Below, one piece after another: positions 17,725 to 25,697 of a stretch of DNA of 64,000 nt. The notes beneath the pieces are model-generated. The model made no database searches. It had not been told where the DNA came from and saw only the letters and a list, made by a program, of their open reading frames with translations. Source of the DNA: Thermococcus onnurineus NA1 (GTDB lineage: Archaea > Methanobacteriota_B > Thermococci > Thermococcales > Thermococcaceae). The stretch lies in assembly GCF_000018365.1 (NCBI RefSeq), contig NC_011529.1, positions 1,783,608 to 1,847,607 on the forward strand. The letters are read 5' to 3'. The position numbers and the translations under genes were made by a program. How positions within the stretch are numbered: the stretch's first letter is position 1; every line of letters starts with the position of its first letter.

Positions 17725-18287
17725 GCCTCCTCAGCCTCCTCCTTGCGCTTCTCCTTAGCTATCCAGTCGGACTTGCCAAGGCCGGGCTGGCGCATGGTGA
17801 GGCCTATCTTATTCTCCCTGATAACGCGGCTCTTAATGCTTATCGCTATAATTCTCGCTTTGACCTCGTCTCCAAGCTTGAGGATTCTCTTGGTCTCCTT
17901 ACCGAGGAACTGCTTGTTCTTCTCGTCGAAGACTACGTAATCGTCCATAAGCTGTGAGATGTGAACGAGACCGTCCATCGGACCGATCCTTATGAAGGCT
18001 CCGTAGGGAGCGACGTCTATAACCTCTCCCTCAACAACCTCGTGCATCTCGGGCTTCCAGACGAGGACGTCGAAGACAACCTCGTGGTAGGTTGCGCCAT
18101 CGCCGGGAACGACGACACCCTGGCTTATCTCTTCAACATCCATGACGGCTAAAATAACCCCCTCATCCCTGTCGTAGATACCCTCGTAAGTTTCCCTGAG
18201 GACTATCTTTGCCGCCTCCTTGGGATCCATGGTGAACATCCGGGGGGGAATCCTTACAACATCCTTAATCTTCAGGAGCTTGTACAT
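17721..18287 (-). CDS. rpo7: RNA polymerase subunit Rpo7 (E')
   Basis: 188 residues: an N-terminal tip domain (MYKLLKIKDVVRIPPRMF...) and a C-terminal S1/OB domain starting near residue 82 (VVEGEVIDVAPYGAFIRIGPMDGLVHISQ). With Rpo4 it forms the polymerase stalk that helps open promoters and binds RNA. It is preceded by GGAGGTAAAGGC and lies 39 bases downstream of the pyrophosphatase gene. Confidence 0.96.
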   Translation of the reverse strand: MYKLLKIKDVVRIPPRMFTMDPKEAAKIVLRETYEGIYDRDEGVILAVMDVEEISQGVVVPGDGATYHEVVFDVLVWKPEMHEVVEGEVIDVAPYGAFIRIGPMDGLVHISQLMDDYVVFDEKNKQFLGKETKRILKLGDEVKARIIAISIKSRVIRENKIGLTMRQPGLGKSDWIAKEKRKEEAEEA

Positions 18288-18326
18288 GCCTTTACCTCCT
18301 TGGTGAAGGGAATAAGAGGAAAGAAA

Positions 18327-18863
18327 TCACTCCTTCTTACCGAACTTCTCTTTGTACATCTCGATGGCCCTGAGGATTTCCCTCTTGGCCTCCTCGGCGG
18401 TGCCCCAGCCTTCGACGGTGGTGACTTTGCCCTGGAGCTCCTTGTACCTCTGGAAGAAGTGGGCTATCTCGTCAAGGAAGGCCTTCGGAACGTCGTCGAT
18501 GTCCTTCCAGTCATTGAAGTACGGATCCTCGACGGGAACGGCGAGAACCTTCCAGTCTTTGTCTCCGCTGTCCTCCATCTTCATGATGCCTATCGGCCTG
18601 GCCTCGACGATGGTGAGCGGGTAGACCGGCTCGCGCATGATGACCATTATGTCAAAGGGGTCGCCGTCGTCGTACCAGGTCTGCGGGATGATTCCGTAGT
18701 CAACCGGGTAGAAGAACGGGCTGTAGAGCACTCTATCAAGCTTGAGAAGGCCGGTCTTCTTGTCGAGCTCGTACTTGTTCCTGCTTCCCTTCGGAATCTC
18801 TATAAGAGCGTAAACGACCTCTGGAACCTCCGGTCCGGGCTCAAGCTCGTGGAACGGGTTCAT
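18327..18863 (-). CDS. ppa: Inorganic pyrophosphatase, family I
   Basis: A 178-residue cytoplasmic enzyme that hydrolyses pyrophosphate to drive biosynthesis. The active-site signature [10 protein letters not shown] is present at about 65-74, with [11 protein letters not shown] (about 22-32) and YPVDYGIIP (about 52-60). I use the ATG at 18863 (MNPFHEL), which matches characterised Thermococcales enzymes and follows AGGTGGTAAGG. A GTG nine bases upstream is also in frame. Probably the first gene of the rpo7 operon. Confidence 0.96.
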   Translation of the reverse strand: MNPFHELEPGPEVPEVVYALIEIPKGSRNKYELDKKTGLLKLDRVLYSPFFYPVDYGIIPQTWYDDGDPFDIMVIMREPVYPLTIVEARPIGIMKMEDSGDKDWKVLAVPVEDPYFNDWKDIDDVPKAFLDEIAHFFQRYKELQGKVTTVEGWGTAEEAKREILRAIEMYKEKFGKKE

Positions 18864-18974
18864 CCTTACCACCTCTTACTCCTTGTAGAACTTCTAGGTT
18901 AGGCTTTCGGATAGGGCTTTTAAAGTTGTTGGTTGTGAAACCGAGAAAAAAGCAGTGGGGAGAAGGAAAGGGCT

Positions 18975-19664
18975 TCAGTTGTCCTTCTTCTCCTCTTTGG
19001 GCAGAGGTTTTCTGTACTCGTAGGAGATGCCGTCGTCTATTATTGCGTAGACCTCTTCCTCACCATCTATATAGTGCAGTATCGGCTTGTCCAGCAGCTC
19101 GAACGTCGTCTCCAGGTCCTTGGGAGTCCTCGGGACGATTGAGTCCCCATTCAGAAGCTCTTTCTCTATCGTCGGGCCTCCCGTAATGATAAGCTTTATG
19201 GGACAGGTCGATATAATTGCGTCTCTGCCTTCCCAGTGGGCGTACATCGTGATTGGTATGACGTAATCCCCAGGTTCAATATCGCCGACGGTTACGTGGC
19301 CGCTGAACGTGTATTCATCTTCCGGGGCTATCATCCTCTCGACGCCGCTTTCTGTTTCTACAAACATGTCAACCTCGCTTGGAAGGTTGGAATAGCCCGT
19401 TTGGAGCCATATCCAAACGTCTTTCATTTCGTTCAGGTAGTTCCTGACGGTTAGTGCGTCAAAGTCCGTTTCGCTGTTAACATCGTACCTCTACAATGGC
19501 GGCGTAATCGTCCTCGCACAGAAAACCTATGTATTCTTCTTCTGGGGTACTACATTGACCCTCACTTACCTACTTGCATCAAAACTCATGAACGTTCCAC
19601 TTGAACCCATGAGAATCAACGACGCTAGAGCAAATGTTATTATCACTGAGAAAATACTCTTCAT
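18975..19664 (-). pseudogene. Secreted protein gene with two compensating frameshifts
   Basis: An intact-looking 150-codon frame ends at 18975, but its natural start is missing: the frame runs back through RYDVNSETDFDALTVRNYLN to about 19488. The preceding segment (about 19477-19569) reads VSEGQCSTPEEEYIGF in a second frame. Before that, MKSIFSVIITFALASLILMG, a clear signal peptide starting at ATG 19664, is back in the first frame and ends at TAA near 19569. One missing base near 19570 and one extra base near 19486-19492 would restore a single secreted protein of about 229 residues. Function unknown. The indels could be real or sequencing errors. Confidence 0.7.
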
Positions 19665-20108
19665 CTCTTAGGATGTCATTCCCTAAGGTCGGTAATGCTG
19701 TTGATTTTTCCACCTCCATATTGGGCAACTAGTTTGGAACACTATTATGTATATTGTCTCTCATGTTATTTAAACGTTCCTAAAAAGTATTATTTTCGAA
19801 TTTTCTCTGCTTTTATGTCTGTTATAGTAAAAAGGACCATTCATCTTCGAGAAATTGCTAAAGAAAGTCTTTCTTGTTGTTTTTTGAAATGGCGAATTCC
19901 TGGATCGCTGGAGAATATTCAATATTTTGATAAAGATTCTATCAGACATAAAAATGACTGTATTTTATCGGATAAGGATCCAAAAGGCCAAATCCCAGAA
20001 TGCTGAATGCCCACCACAAAATACGTTTTGTGGTACAACATGCGGGTTGAAGAAGAAACTTTGGAAAGCAGTAAAGGGATGGGGTTCGAGGTCTGGAGCC
20101 CAGTTGGA
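19665..20108. other. AT-rich gene-free interval
   Basis: About 440 bases between the broken secreted gene and tRNA-Gln. The only long frame (19695-20006, plus strand) is Cys- and aromatic-rich with no ribosome binding site or TATA box at a sensible distance, so I do not call it. The composition is clearly more A/T-rich than neighbouring genes. The only structure I see is a hairpin at 20014-20033. Confidence 0.5.
20014..20033 (-). terminator. Perfect hairpin downstream of tRNA-Gln
   Basis: CCACAAAA, a four-base loop TACG, then TTTTGTGG: eight perfect pairs. It lies 76 bases past the 3' end of tRNA-Gln in its direction of transcription and may end or protect that transcript. No T-run follows on the minus strand, so the terminator label is tentative. 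Confidence 0.4.
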
Positions 20109-20184
20109 TGGTAGCCCCGCGGGGATTCGAACCCCGGTCGCGGGATCCAGAGTCCCGCATGCTTGGCCGCTACACCACGGGGCT
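20109..20184 (-). tRNA. tRNA-Gln (CTG)
   Basis: The minus strand gives a complete cloverleaf: acceptor AGCCCCG/CGGGGCT with discriminator A and encoded CCA, D-arm TGTAGCGGCCAAGCA, anticodon stem CGGGA/TCCCG around loop CTCTGGA (anticodon CTG, reading CAG), and T-arm CCGGGGTTCGAATCCCCG. A TATA-like ATTTATAAAT lies about 25-35 bases upstream (20207-20220). Confidence 0.95.
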
Positions 20185-20309
20185 GTGCCCGTTGATAGGT
20201 TCAGGTATTGATTTATAAATTTTATCCTCTTCCCTGGAATTTCATACTCCTAGTGGGGCTTATGCAAAATTTATATTTTTCTCTACTTCAATAGTAACCA
20301 GTGAGGGTA

Positions 20310-20567
20310 ATGGACTTCGCCCTCTTCATGGAAAGGTACGGCTACCGAATTTTGGTGCTGGTTTTTGGCGCCGCTATACTCGGAATCATGCTCGCGCCCT
20401 TTGTGATGACTTTCTGGGCCTTCAGCAGCAGCGGCATTGCGGCCGCAGTTATCGCGGTGATAGTGCTTGCAATAGGCATTGCATTGATGGTCGTCCTGAA
20501 GTTCTGGAATTTTGCTGACAAGATGAGACAGACCCACGTCATTGAAGACTGGAACGAGGAAAAGTAG
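20310..20567 (+). CDS. Small two-helix membrane protein
   Basis: An 85-residue protein with two long hydrophobic helices (about 13-38 and 40-65), a short basic/aromatic N-terminus and a charged tail ending WNEEK. I choose the ATG at 20310, since GTGAGG lies five bases before it. A GTG at 20301 is in frame but overlaps that site. A TATA box AAAATTTATATTTT lies at 20265-20278. No family is recognised. The stop is only a few bases before the first palindromic repeat unit. Confidence 0.75.
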   Translation: MDFALFMERYGYRILVLVFGAAILGIMLAPFVMTFWAFSSSGIAAAVIAVIVLAIGIALMVVLKFWNFADKMRQTHVIEDWNEEK

Positions 20568-20572
20568 CGCCA

Positions 20573-20831
20573 AACTTTTCTAGTGAAAAGGTTGATCAAA
20601 GAGCAAACTTCCCGCTAAATAGGCTATTGAGTTCGCATGTCTTTCAAGATTGTAAGTTCAAAGTGGGTTTGACTCAAAAAACAAGCAATCCAAATGGTTT
20701 CACTTTCCTCTTAACGCCTTTCGGGCGTTATATTTGCAGTGAAACACTGTAAAACTGGCAATTGAGGGAGTAAACCCATTTAAGAACCAGCCATTTTAGA
20801 ATTGACATGCGAACCTTGATCAAACTTCGCG
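20573..20831. repeat. Long imperfect palindromic repeat, unit 1
   Basis: The unit has end hairpin ACTTTTC-TAGT-GAAAAGG, then TTGATCAAA. GTTCGCATGTC (20631-20641) is mirrored exactly by GACATGCGAAC (20804-20814), followed by another TTGATCAAA. Between them are a central hairpin AACGCC-TTTC-GGGCGTT (20713-20729) and further mirrored words (TGGGTTT/AAACCCA, GTTTCACT/AGTGAAAC). The whole could fold as one long stem. It has no coding frame of note. It is one of five related copies in the window, all next to tRNA genes. Confidence 0.75.
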
Positions 20832-20840
20832 CAGGTGAAC

Positions 20841-21136
20841 AACCTTTGCACTGCAAAGGTTGATCAAAGTTTTAAACTCACTCAAAACTTAACTGGAAAG
20901 AGTTCGTATGTCTTTCTAAAAGTGGGAATCACAAATTGGTTTTGTTTTAAGCTTGGCTTTTTAAATTGTTTCTATTTTCTTTTGGCGCCCTTCGGGCGTT
21001 TTCTTGAGTGAAACACTGGAAAAGAGCCTTTGGATTAAAACCACTTGAGAATTAGCAATCCAAAAGCGACATACGGACTTTGATGAAACTTCAGCGGAGA
21101 ACGAAGTTCTCCGTGTGTTGGGGCGAAGCTCCAACA
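20841..21136. repeat. Long imperfect palindromic repeat, unit 2
   Basis: Starts with a perfect end hairpin AACCTTTGC-ACT-GCAAAGGTT (20841-20861) followed by GATCAAAG. Inverted arms are GTTCGTATGTC (20902-20912) and GACATACGGAC (21068-21078), and the central hairpin is GGCGCCC-TTC-GGGCGTT around 20984-21000. The right end has two further hairpins: CGGAGAAC/GTTCTCCG near 21095-21114, and GTTGGGGC-GAA-GCTCCAAC near 21117-21135. It is a tandem relative of unit 1, lying just past the 3' end of tRNA-Pro. Confidence 0.75.
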
Positions 21137-21157
21137 TTGCTTGGCAAAAGTTTCTAA

Positions 21158-21235
21158 TGGTGGGGCCGCCGAGATTTGAACTCGGGTCCCCGGCTCCCGA
21201 AGCCGGAAGGATAGGCCAAGCTACCCCACGGCCCC
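21158..21235 (-). tRNA. tRNA-Pro (CGG)
   Basis: Minus-strand cloverleaf: acceptor GGGGCCG/CGGCCCC, discriminator A, CCA encoded in the DNA, anticodon stem CCGGC/GCCGG around loop TTCGGGA (anticodon CGG), and T-arm CCGAGTTCAAATCTCGG. A TATA box CTTTATAAG lies about 30 bases upstream, near 21266-21274. Confidence 0.96.
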
Positions 21236-21314
21236 ATGCCCGCTGATAAGGGGACTCGCAGGACTTATAAAGTTTACGGAGTAGTCTAGTGTACATGGTG
21301 GAGGAGTGGAGAAC

Positions 21315-22373
21315 ATGAAGGTCTCGGTGATAGTACCAACGTACAATGAGCGAGACAATCTTGAGGAACTCTTCGAGAGAATAAGCACAGCCCTTACTGA
21401 TTACGATTATGAAATCATCGTTGTTGACGACGATTCCCCTGACAAAACCTGGGAATTTGCCCAGAGGCTCGCCGAAAAGTATCCAGTTAAGGCTATCCGC
21501 CGGACGAAGGAGAAGGGTCTCTCCTCAGCGGTCATCCGCGGCTTCAAGGAGGCGAGTGGCGACGTCTTCGTCGTGATGGATGCCGACCTGCAGCACCCTC
21601 CGGAGGTGATTCCCCGGCTGCTGGAGGCAATCGAGAACGGCGCGGACATAGCCATAGCCTCCCGCTACGTTAGGGGAGGAGGTGTTAAGAACTGGTACTG
21701 GTACAGGAAGCTTATCTCCAAAGGGGCCATAATGATCGGCCGCATCGCCCTGCCGAAGATAAGGGACGTTAAGGATCCCGTGAGCGGCTTCTTCGCCCTC
21801 AAAAGGGAAGCCGTCGAAAACGCCCAGCTCAACCCCATCGGCTTCAAGATACTTATGGAGATACTCATCAAGGGGAACTACAAGAAGGTTACTGAAATTC
21901 CATTCACCTTCGGCCTCAGACACGCCGGCGAGAGCAAGCTCGGCGGAAAGACGATACTCAATTACCTCAAGCACGTTTACAGGCTCATGAAGTGGGAGGG
22001 CGAGCTTGACAGGCTGATCAAGTTCATGATAGTTGGACTCTTGGGCGTTCTCGTGAACCAGGGATTTCTGTGGTTCTTTGTCTCCAAACTCGGCTGGGAC
22101 AAGATACTGGCCAACATTCCGGCCACGGAGCTGGCCATACTCAATAACTTTACCTGGAACGACCTCTGGACGTTTAGGGATCTTAAGATGAGACCGCTTC
22201 ATCTCCGACTCCTGAGCTTCCACCTGGCAGCGCTGACCGGAGCAGTTGTTCAGTGGATAATTTACGCTGGTCTGGTCCTCCTCGGGATGCACTACCTGCT
22301 GGCGAACATGGTCGGCATTGTGGTCTCTTTCATAGTCCGCTTCCTTGTGAACAGGCACGTTACTTGGGGCTGA
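21315..22373 (+). CDS. Dolichol-phosphate mannose synthase with GtrA-like membrane domain
   Basis: 352 residues, the same length and layout as the structurally studied Pyrococcus furiosus enzyme. The N-terminal GT2 domain has VPTYNERDNLEEL (about 8-20), VVDDDSPD, the metal-binding DADLQHP (about 88-94) and a VKDPVSGFF motif. From about residue 230 there are four membrane helices of the GtrA/DPMS type. It transfers mannose from GDP-mannose to dolichol phosphate for N-glycosylation and other envelope glycans. The ATG at 21315 matches the known N-terminus MKVSV; a GTG nine bases upstream is less likely. Confidence 0.95.
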   Translation: MKVSVIVPTYNERDNLEELFERISTALTDYDYEIIVVDDDSPDKTWEFAQRLAEKYPVKAIRRTKEKGLSSAVIRGFKEASGDVFVVMDADLQHPPEVIPRLLEAIENGADIAIASRYVRGGGVKNWYWYRKLISKGAIMIGRIALPKIRDVKDPVSGFFALKREAVENAQLNPIGFKILMEILIKGNYKKVTEIPFTFGLRHAGESKLGGKTILNYLKHVYRLMKWEGELDRLIKFMIVGLLGVLVNQGFLWFFVSKLGWDKILANIPATELAILNNFTWNDLWTFRDLKMRPLHLRLLSFHLAALTGAVVQWIIYAGLVLLGMHYLLANMVGIVVSFIVRFLVNRHVTWG

Positions 22374-22436
22374 TTCTTTGTTCTTTTCCGGACAACCTTA
22401 AATATACCCAGATTTATTCTCCCGTTGGGGATTAAC

Positions 22437-24125
22437 ATGAGACGCTTTCTGAAGGAGACTGAGGTTTTTGACTCAACGAACGTTCTCCACTACATTGCCG
22501 AGATAAGCCAGTTCCACAGGATACAGGGCTCGAAGGAACTCCCCGAGGCAGTGAGGTTCATTAAAGAGGAGCTGAGGATCTGGGGAGTTAACGCCCAGCT
22601 CTTTGAGGAGTTTTACGACGGGAAGAGCTGGTATCTGACATTGAAGTCTCCGATAGCCTGGGATTTGGTCTATGGAAAGGTTGAGCTCCTCGGAAATACC
22701 CTAACAACATCTCTAAGCCCACTCGTCGTCATGGCTCACTCCCCAGGCGGAAAGGCAGAGGGCGAAGTGGTTCACATAGTCCGGGAAGAGGACTGGGAAA
22801 AAGCGAAGGAGAAGATAGTTCTCGTGGGAAGGGAATGGCGTGAGGCTTACAGAAAGGCCAACGAGGCTGGTGCTAGGGCTTTCATAGCTTACCGTGAGGG
22901 AACCGGGGATGCAATCCCCTACATCGGCCTCTTTCTCACTAAGGATGAACTCGAATGGGCAAGGATCCCTGCCGTTGCAATTTCGGAGAGCCTCGCCAAT
23001 AGGGTCATAAACAAGCTGAATTCGGGAGAAACAGTTAAAGCGAAAATAGAGGTCGAGACCCAGATAAACGAGCGTCAGGTTCTCCCGATCCTCTACGCCG
23101 AGATAGGTAAGCCTCCTTTCATACTCTTCACCGCCCACATCTGTCACCCAAAGCCTGGAGCCAACGACAACGCCAGCGGAAGCGCAATGCTCATAGAGCT
23201 CGCGAGGGTTCTGAACGGCCTATACAATGACTCCTTCCGCTTTGGCTTTGCCTTCCTTTGGATACCCGAGTACTACGGAACCCAGGCCTTCATCGAGAAG
23301 TACGCCAAGCTTGACAAGTACTATGCTGTCATAAACCTCGATATGGTTGCCGGGAGCGAGGACAGGGCAGGCTCGACGGTGATGCTCGTCAGAACGCCGG
23401 CTTCGAGATTTTCCATAGTTTCCGGTGTTCTGGAGTACTTCCTCGAGCTTTCCAATGGGGCCAGAAAGAGCTTCTCTGGCAGTCCGATGCCGAGGCTAAA
23501 GCTCAAGTCATACCCCTATGAGATGGGCAGCGACCACGACGTCTTCAACTTCTTCGGGATTCCTTCGGTTATGCCTATAACCTGGCCTGACCGCTTCTAC
23601 CACTCCAGCGAAGATACCATCGATAAGGTGAGCAAGGCAACCATCGAGCTGATTGGTAAGGCTGTTCTGGCGACTGCCCTAGCACTGGCAAAGGCAGAAA
23701 AGGAGGAGCTCCAGCGCTTCGCTAGGGGCTATGCCATGAAGTACCTAGGAGAGCTGGGTAGAGACAGAGACACGGAGAGAATAGAGCGGCTTGTCATGAC
23801 TGGCCTCGCTAGGGATTCGCGCTTCCTCGGGATCGAGAGCGGCCACGAGTTCGAGAGGAGACCGTGGCTCAGGTGGGTCAAGAAGGGAAGAGTATCCGGT
23901 GAGTTGATTAAGGAAGCGGATAAGGAAGCCTACGAGGAGTTTAAAGAGCTGACTAGGGACAGGAAGATTCTCGTCCACCTCCACGAACTCCTGATGCTCG
24001 GCGAGTTTCTGCCGAAGGAAGAGGCCTTTGAGGCTTTAGAAGAGGAGTTCGGAGAGGTGAATAGGGAAAAGCTCAAGAAGCTGGTCGATGTGCTCGAAAA
24101 AACGGGAGTCATTGAGCTCCTCTAG
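22437..24125 (+). CDS. M28-like metallopeptidase (DUF4910-type)
   Basis: 562 residues. Zinc-peptidase motifs are TAHICHPKPGANDNASG (about 232-248; His, His and Asp ligands), LWIPEYYGT with a catalytic Glu (about 274-282), INLDMV with an Asp ligand (about 300) and WPDRFYHSSEDT with a His ligand (about 384-395). An inserted PA-like domain occupies about residues 80-215. The C-terminal part of about 150 residues is charged and helical. No signal peptide is seen, so it is probably a cytoplasmic aminopeptidase. The ATG at 22437 is preferred over an in-frame TTG at 22425. Its stop shares four bases with the convergent regulator gene. Confidence 0.85.
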   Translation: MRRFLKETEVFDSTNVLHYIAEISQFHRIQGSKELPEAVRFIKEELRIWGVNAQLFEEFYDGKSWYLTLKSPIAWDLVYGKVELLGNTLTTSLSPLVVMAHSPGGKAEGEVVHIVREEDWEKAKEKIVLVGREWREAYRKANEAGARAFIAYREGTGDAIPYIGLFLTKDELEWARIPAVAISESLANRVINKLNSGETVKAKIEVETQINERQVLPILYAEIGKPPFILFTAHICHPKPGANDNASGSAMLIELARVLNGLYNDSFRFGFAFLWIPEYYGTQAFIEKYAKLDKYYAVINLDMVAGSEDRAGSTVMLVRTPASRFSIVSGVLEYFLELSNGARKSFSGSPMPRLKLKSYPYEMGSDHDVFNFFGIPSVMPITWPDRFYHSSEDTIDKVSKATIELIGKAVLATALALAKAEKEELQRFARGYAMKYLGELGRDRDTERIERLVMTGLARDSRFLGIESGHEFERRPWLRWVKKGRVSGELIKEADKEAYEEFKELTRDRKILVHLHELLMLGEFLPKEEAFEALEEEFGEVNREKLKKLVDVLEKTGVIELL

Positions 24126-24463
24126 TTCCTCTGGCCTGAGGGACTCTTCAGCTCTTTTTCCAGCTCGTTTATTCTCTTTACAAGGTTCTCTTTAATGTGT
24201 TCGAGAACCTCACTTGGGGTCACGGCGGTGTAGACGTAGCCGAGCCAGCCCTGCTCTATCAGTCTCCTCCTGAGGATACCTTTGCGATAAAGGCTCAGCA
24301 CGTGCTCTCTGACTGAGCGCTCGCTTATTCCCAATTCTCTCTGGATTTCGGTTATCCTCATAGGCTCGCTCTTCTCAAGAAGGAGTCTGTATATCCTCAG
24401 CTCCGTCCTCTTGAGCCCCAGTGAGCGCAGCAGCGCCTCGAGCTTCTCATAGACGTCGCTCAT
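24122..24463 (-). CDS. Winged-helix transcriptional regulator (TrmB/MarR-like)
   Basis: 113 residues. The helix-turn-helix lies at about 36-60 (MRITEIQRELGISERSVREHVLSL), with a wing around RRRLIEQGWLGYVYT and a short C-terminal coiled helix. No effector domain is present, so it probably acts as a dimer on DNA alone or senses through dimerisation. A TTTCAT-N7-ATGAAA palindrome sits just upstream and may be its own operator. Targets are unknown. Confidence 0.8.
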   Translation of the reverse strand: MSDVYEKLEALLRSLGLKRTELRIYRLLLEKSEPMRITEIQRELGISERSVREHVLSLYRKGILRRRLIEQGWLGYVYTAVTPSEVLEHIKENLVKRINELEKELKSPSGQRN

Positions 24464-24482
24464 TTCACACCACCTGATGTAC

Positions 24483-24501
24483 TTTCATCCTACCTATGAA
24501 A
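24483..24501. promoter_or_regulatory. Palindrome upstream of wHTH regulator
   Basis: TTTCAT, seven bases, ATGAAA: perfect six-base arms 20-38 bases before the start of the regulator at 24463. A TATA-like AATGTATATG lies just beyond it (near 24508-24521 read on the minus strand). The position between TATA box and start codon fits an autoregulatory operator. Confidence 0.5.
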
Positions 24502-24532
24502 TATTATCTTCATATACATTAATAAAGCTTGC

Positions 24533-25183
24533 CTATCTGAAGGGAACTTCGCCCACGTAGATTCCTTCTGGTAGAAAAGCTTTTCCACTCTTGGTGTCTT
24601 TCAGGAAGGGTATCATCTTTATACCTTCTCTCACGTCGAAGCCCTCAATGAACGGGTTCACCGAAGGTAGAATAAGGAACCTTCCAACCCTGAGGAAAAT
24701 CTTGGTTTTCTTGGCTACCCCTCCGGATTTGAAAGTGTATGCGGGATGAATGTGGCCGAGATATGCCTCGCAGAACTCTACCTTCGGCAGATTTGTATGG
24801 CCGTGTAGAAGGAGTATATCGTCGGTCAGGATGTGTTCCCTGACCTCAACGTTCGGAAACTTTTCGGCAACTTCCTCTATTCTTCCGTCATGGTTGCCCT
24901 TGGTTATAATCGTCGGAATTTCCTTCAGTTCGGAAAAGAATCCCATTAAGAGTCTTTTCATGGTGAAACTCATCCCTATTGGCTCCTTAACGTCCCCCAG
25001 AAGAACCAGCAAGTCTGGGTCCTTTTCGACTATGAACTGAGCCAGTCTCTCCTCGAAATGCGTCCTTATCCTCAGCCCGCGGGAAAGCTCGAATCCTATA
25101 TGCGGATCTGCCATGAGAAGAGTTCTTCCACGTGAAGTTTCAATTTCCAGTGAGAGCCTTTTAAATGCTTCAAAAGAGTTCAT
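24533..25183 (-). CDS. Metallophosphoesterase (calcineurin-like)
   Basis: 216 residues with the full metallophosphoesterase set: MADPHIGFE (about 24-32), LLGDVKE (about 60-66), GNHDG (about 97-101), HGHTNLP (about 127) and LGHIHP (about 142-147). These ligands bind two metals. Members of this archaeal group act as phosphodiesterases or nucleases and often neighbour the helicase Lhr. No helicase is adjacent here. The gene lies 43 bases downstream of the L41e gene on the same strand. Confidence 0.88.
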   Translation of the reverse strand: MNSFEAFKRLSLEIETSRGRTLLMADPHIGFELSRGLRIRTHFEERLAQFIVEKDPDLLVLLGDVKEPIGMSFTMKRLLMGFFSELKEIPTIITKGNHDGRIEEVAEKFPNVEVREHILTDDILLLHGHTNLPKVEFCEAYLGHIHPAYTFKSGGVAKKTKIFLRVGRFLILPSVNPFIEGFDVREGIKMIPFLKDTKSGKAFLPEGIYVGEVPFR

Positions 25184-25226
25184 AGCACCACCAAAAAGGA
25201 AGCAATAGAAAATGAATGGAAGGGCG

Positions 25227-25340
25227 TCAGATGAGTCCGCGCTCCTTCCTGCGCTGCCTCTTGAGGCGCCTGATCCTCTTCTTGATCCACTTCCACCTCA
25301 TCCTTCCCTTCTTCTTCCACTTCCTCGGTCTCCTCTTCAT
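25227..25340 (-). CDS. rpl41e: 50S ribosomal protein L41e
   Basis: A 37-residue, extremely basic peptide starting [20 protein letters not shown] and ending KERGLI, almost entirely Lys/Arg/Trp. It matches archaeal L41e, the smallest ribosomal protein, at a bridge between the subunits. The ATG at 25340 has GGTGAT five bases upstream; another in-frame ATG lies six bases earlier. A TATA-like CTTAAAAAGG lies upstream near 25390. Confidence 0.88.
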
Positions 25341-25697
25341 GAGCATCACCCCTGAGCTCTAACTCCACCCTTAGCTCCAGCGGCTCCTTTTTAAGCTTTT
25401 CCGTGGGGAAAGGTTAACTCCCTTTGGACGGTCGAAAAGATGCACCAACGCTCTAACCTGCCCGAAAAGCCGATAGAGGATGGGTTCTTGCTTTCCAATT
25501 TTTCCAGCATGTGTGGGGCTTTTATATTTTATCTGTGGCCTGTTATGGGTCTTCAGGCTGAATGCGTTGTCAACTATATAGCAACTGTCCAGATTGGTCT
25601 TGTAAGCTGGAGTAGATTAAATATGGCTGTTTTCAAGTTTGAAACACTTCTCCACTAACCTTATCTACTTCTCCGGATAAAATCCCACGGTGGTGGT
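25341..25697. other. Intergenic interval between L41e and nitrilase
   Basis: About 350 bases. The left part holds the minus-strand promoter for rpl41e (CTTAAAAAGG near 25388-25397). A 72-codon plus frame (25440-25658) has no convincing ribosome binding site, unusual Cys/Met/Phe content and no family resemblance, so I do not call it. A TATA-like GATTAAATATGG at about 25615-25626 could serve the nitrilase gene at 25698. Confidence 0.45.

Noticed and set aside
19695..20006. 103-codon plus-strand frame in the AT-rich interval
   Set aside because: No promoter or ribosome site at a sensible distance, odd Cys/aromatic content and no resemblance to a protein family.
20573..21136. CRISPR array
   Set aside because: Only two non-identical units of more than 250 bases with internal palindromes; no short direct repeats with spacers and no cas genes.
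20573..21136. Insertion sequence ends
   Set aside because: No transposase frame, no flanking target duplication could be identified, and the units have central hairpins rather than a coding interior.
25180..25368. Glu-rich 62-codon frame opposite strand-shifted over L41e
   Set aside because: It is the alternative frame of the Lys/Arg-rich L41e gene; L41e in the other frame matches a known ribosomal protein.
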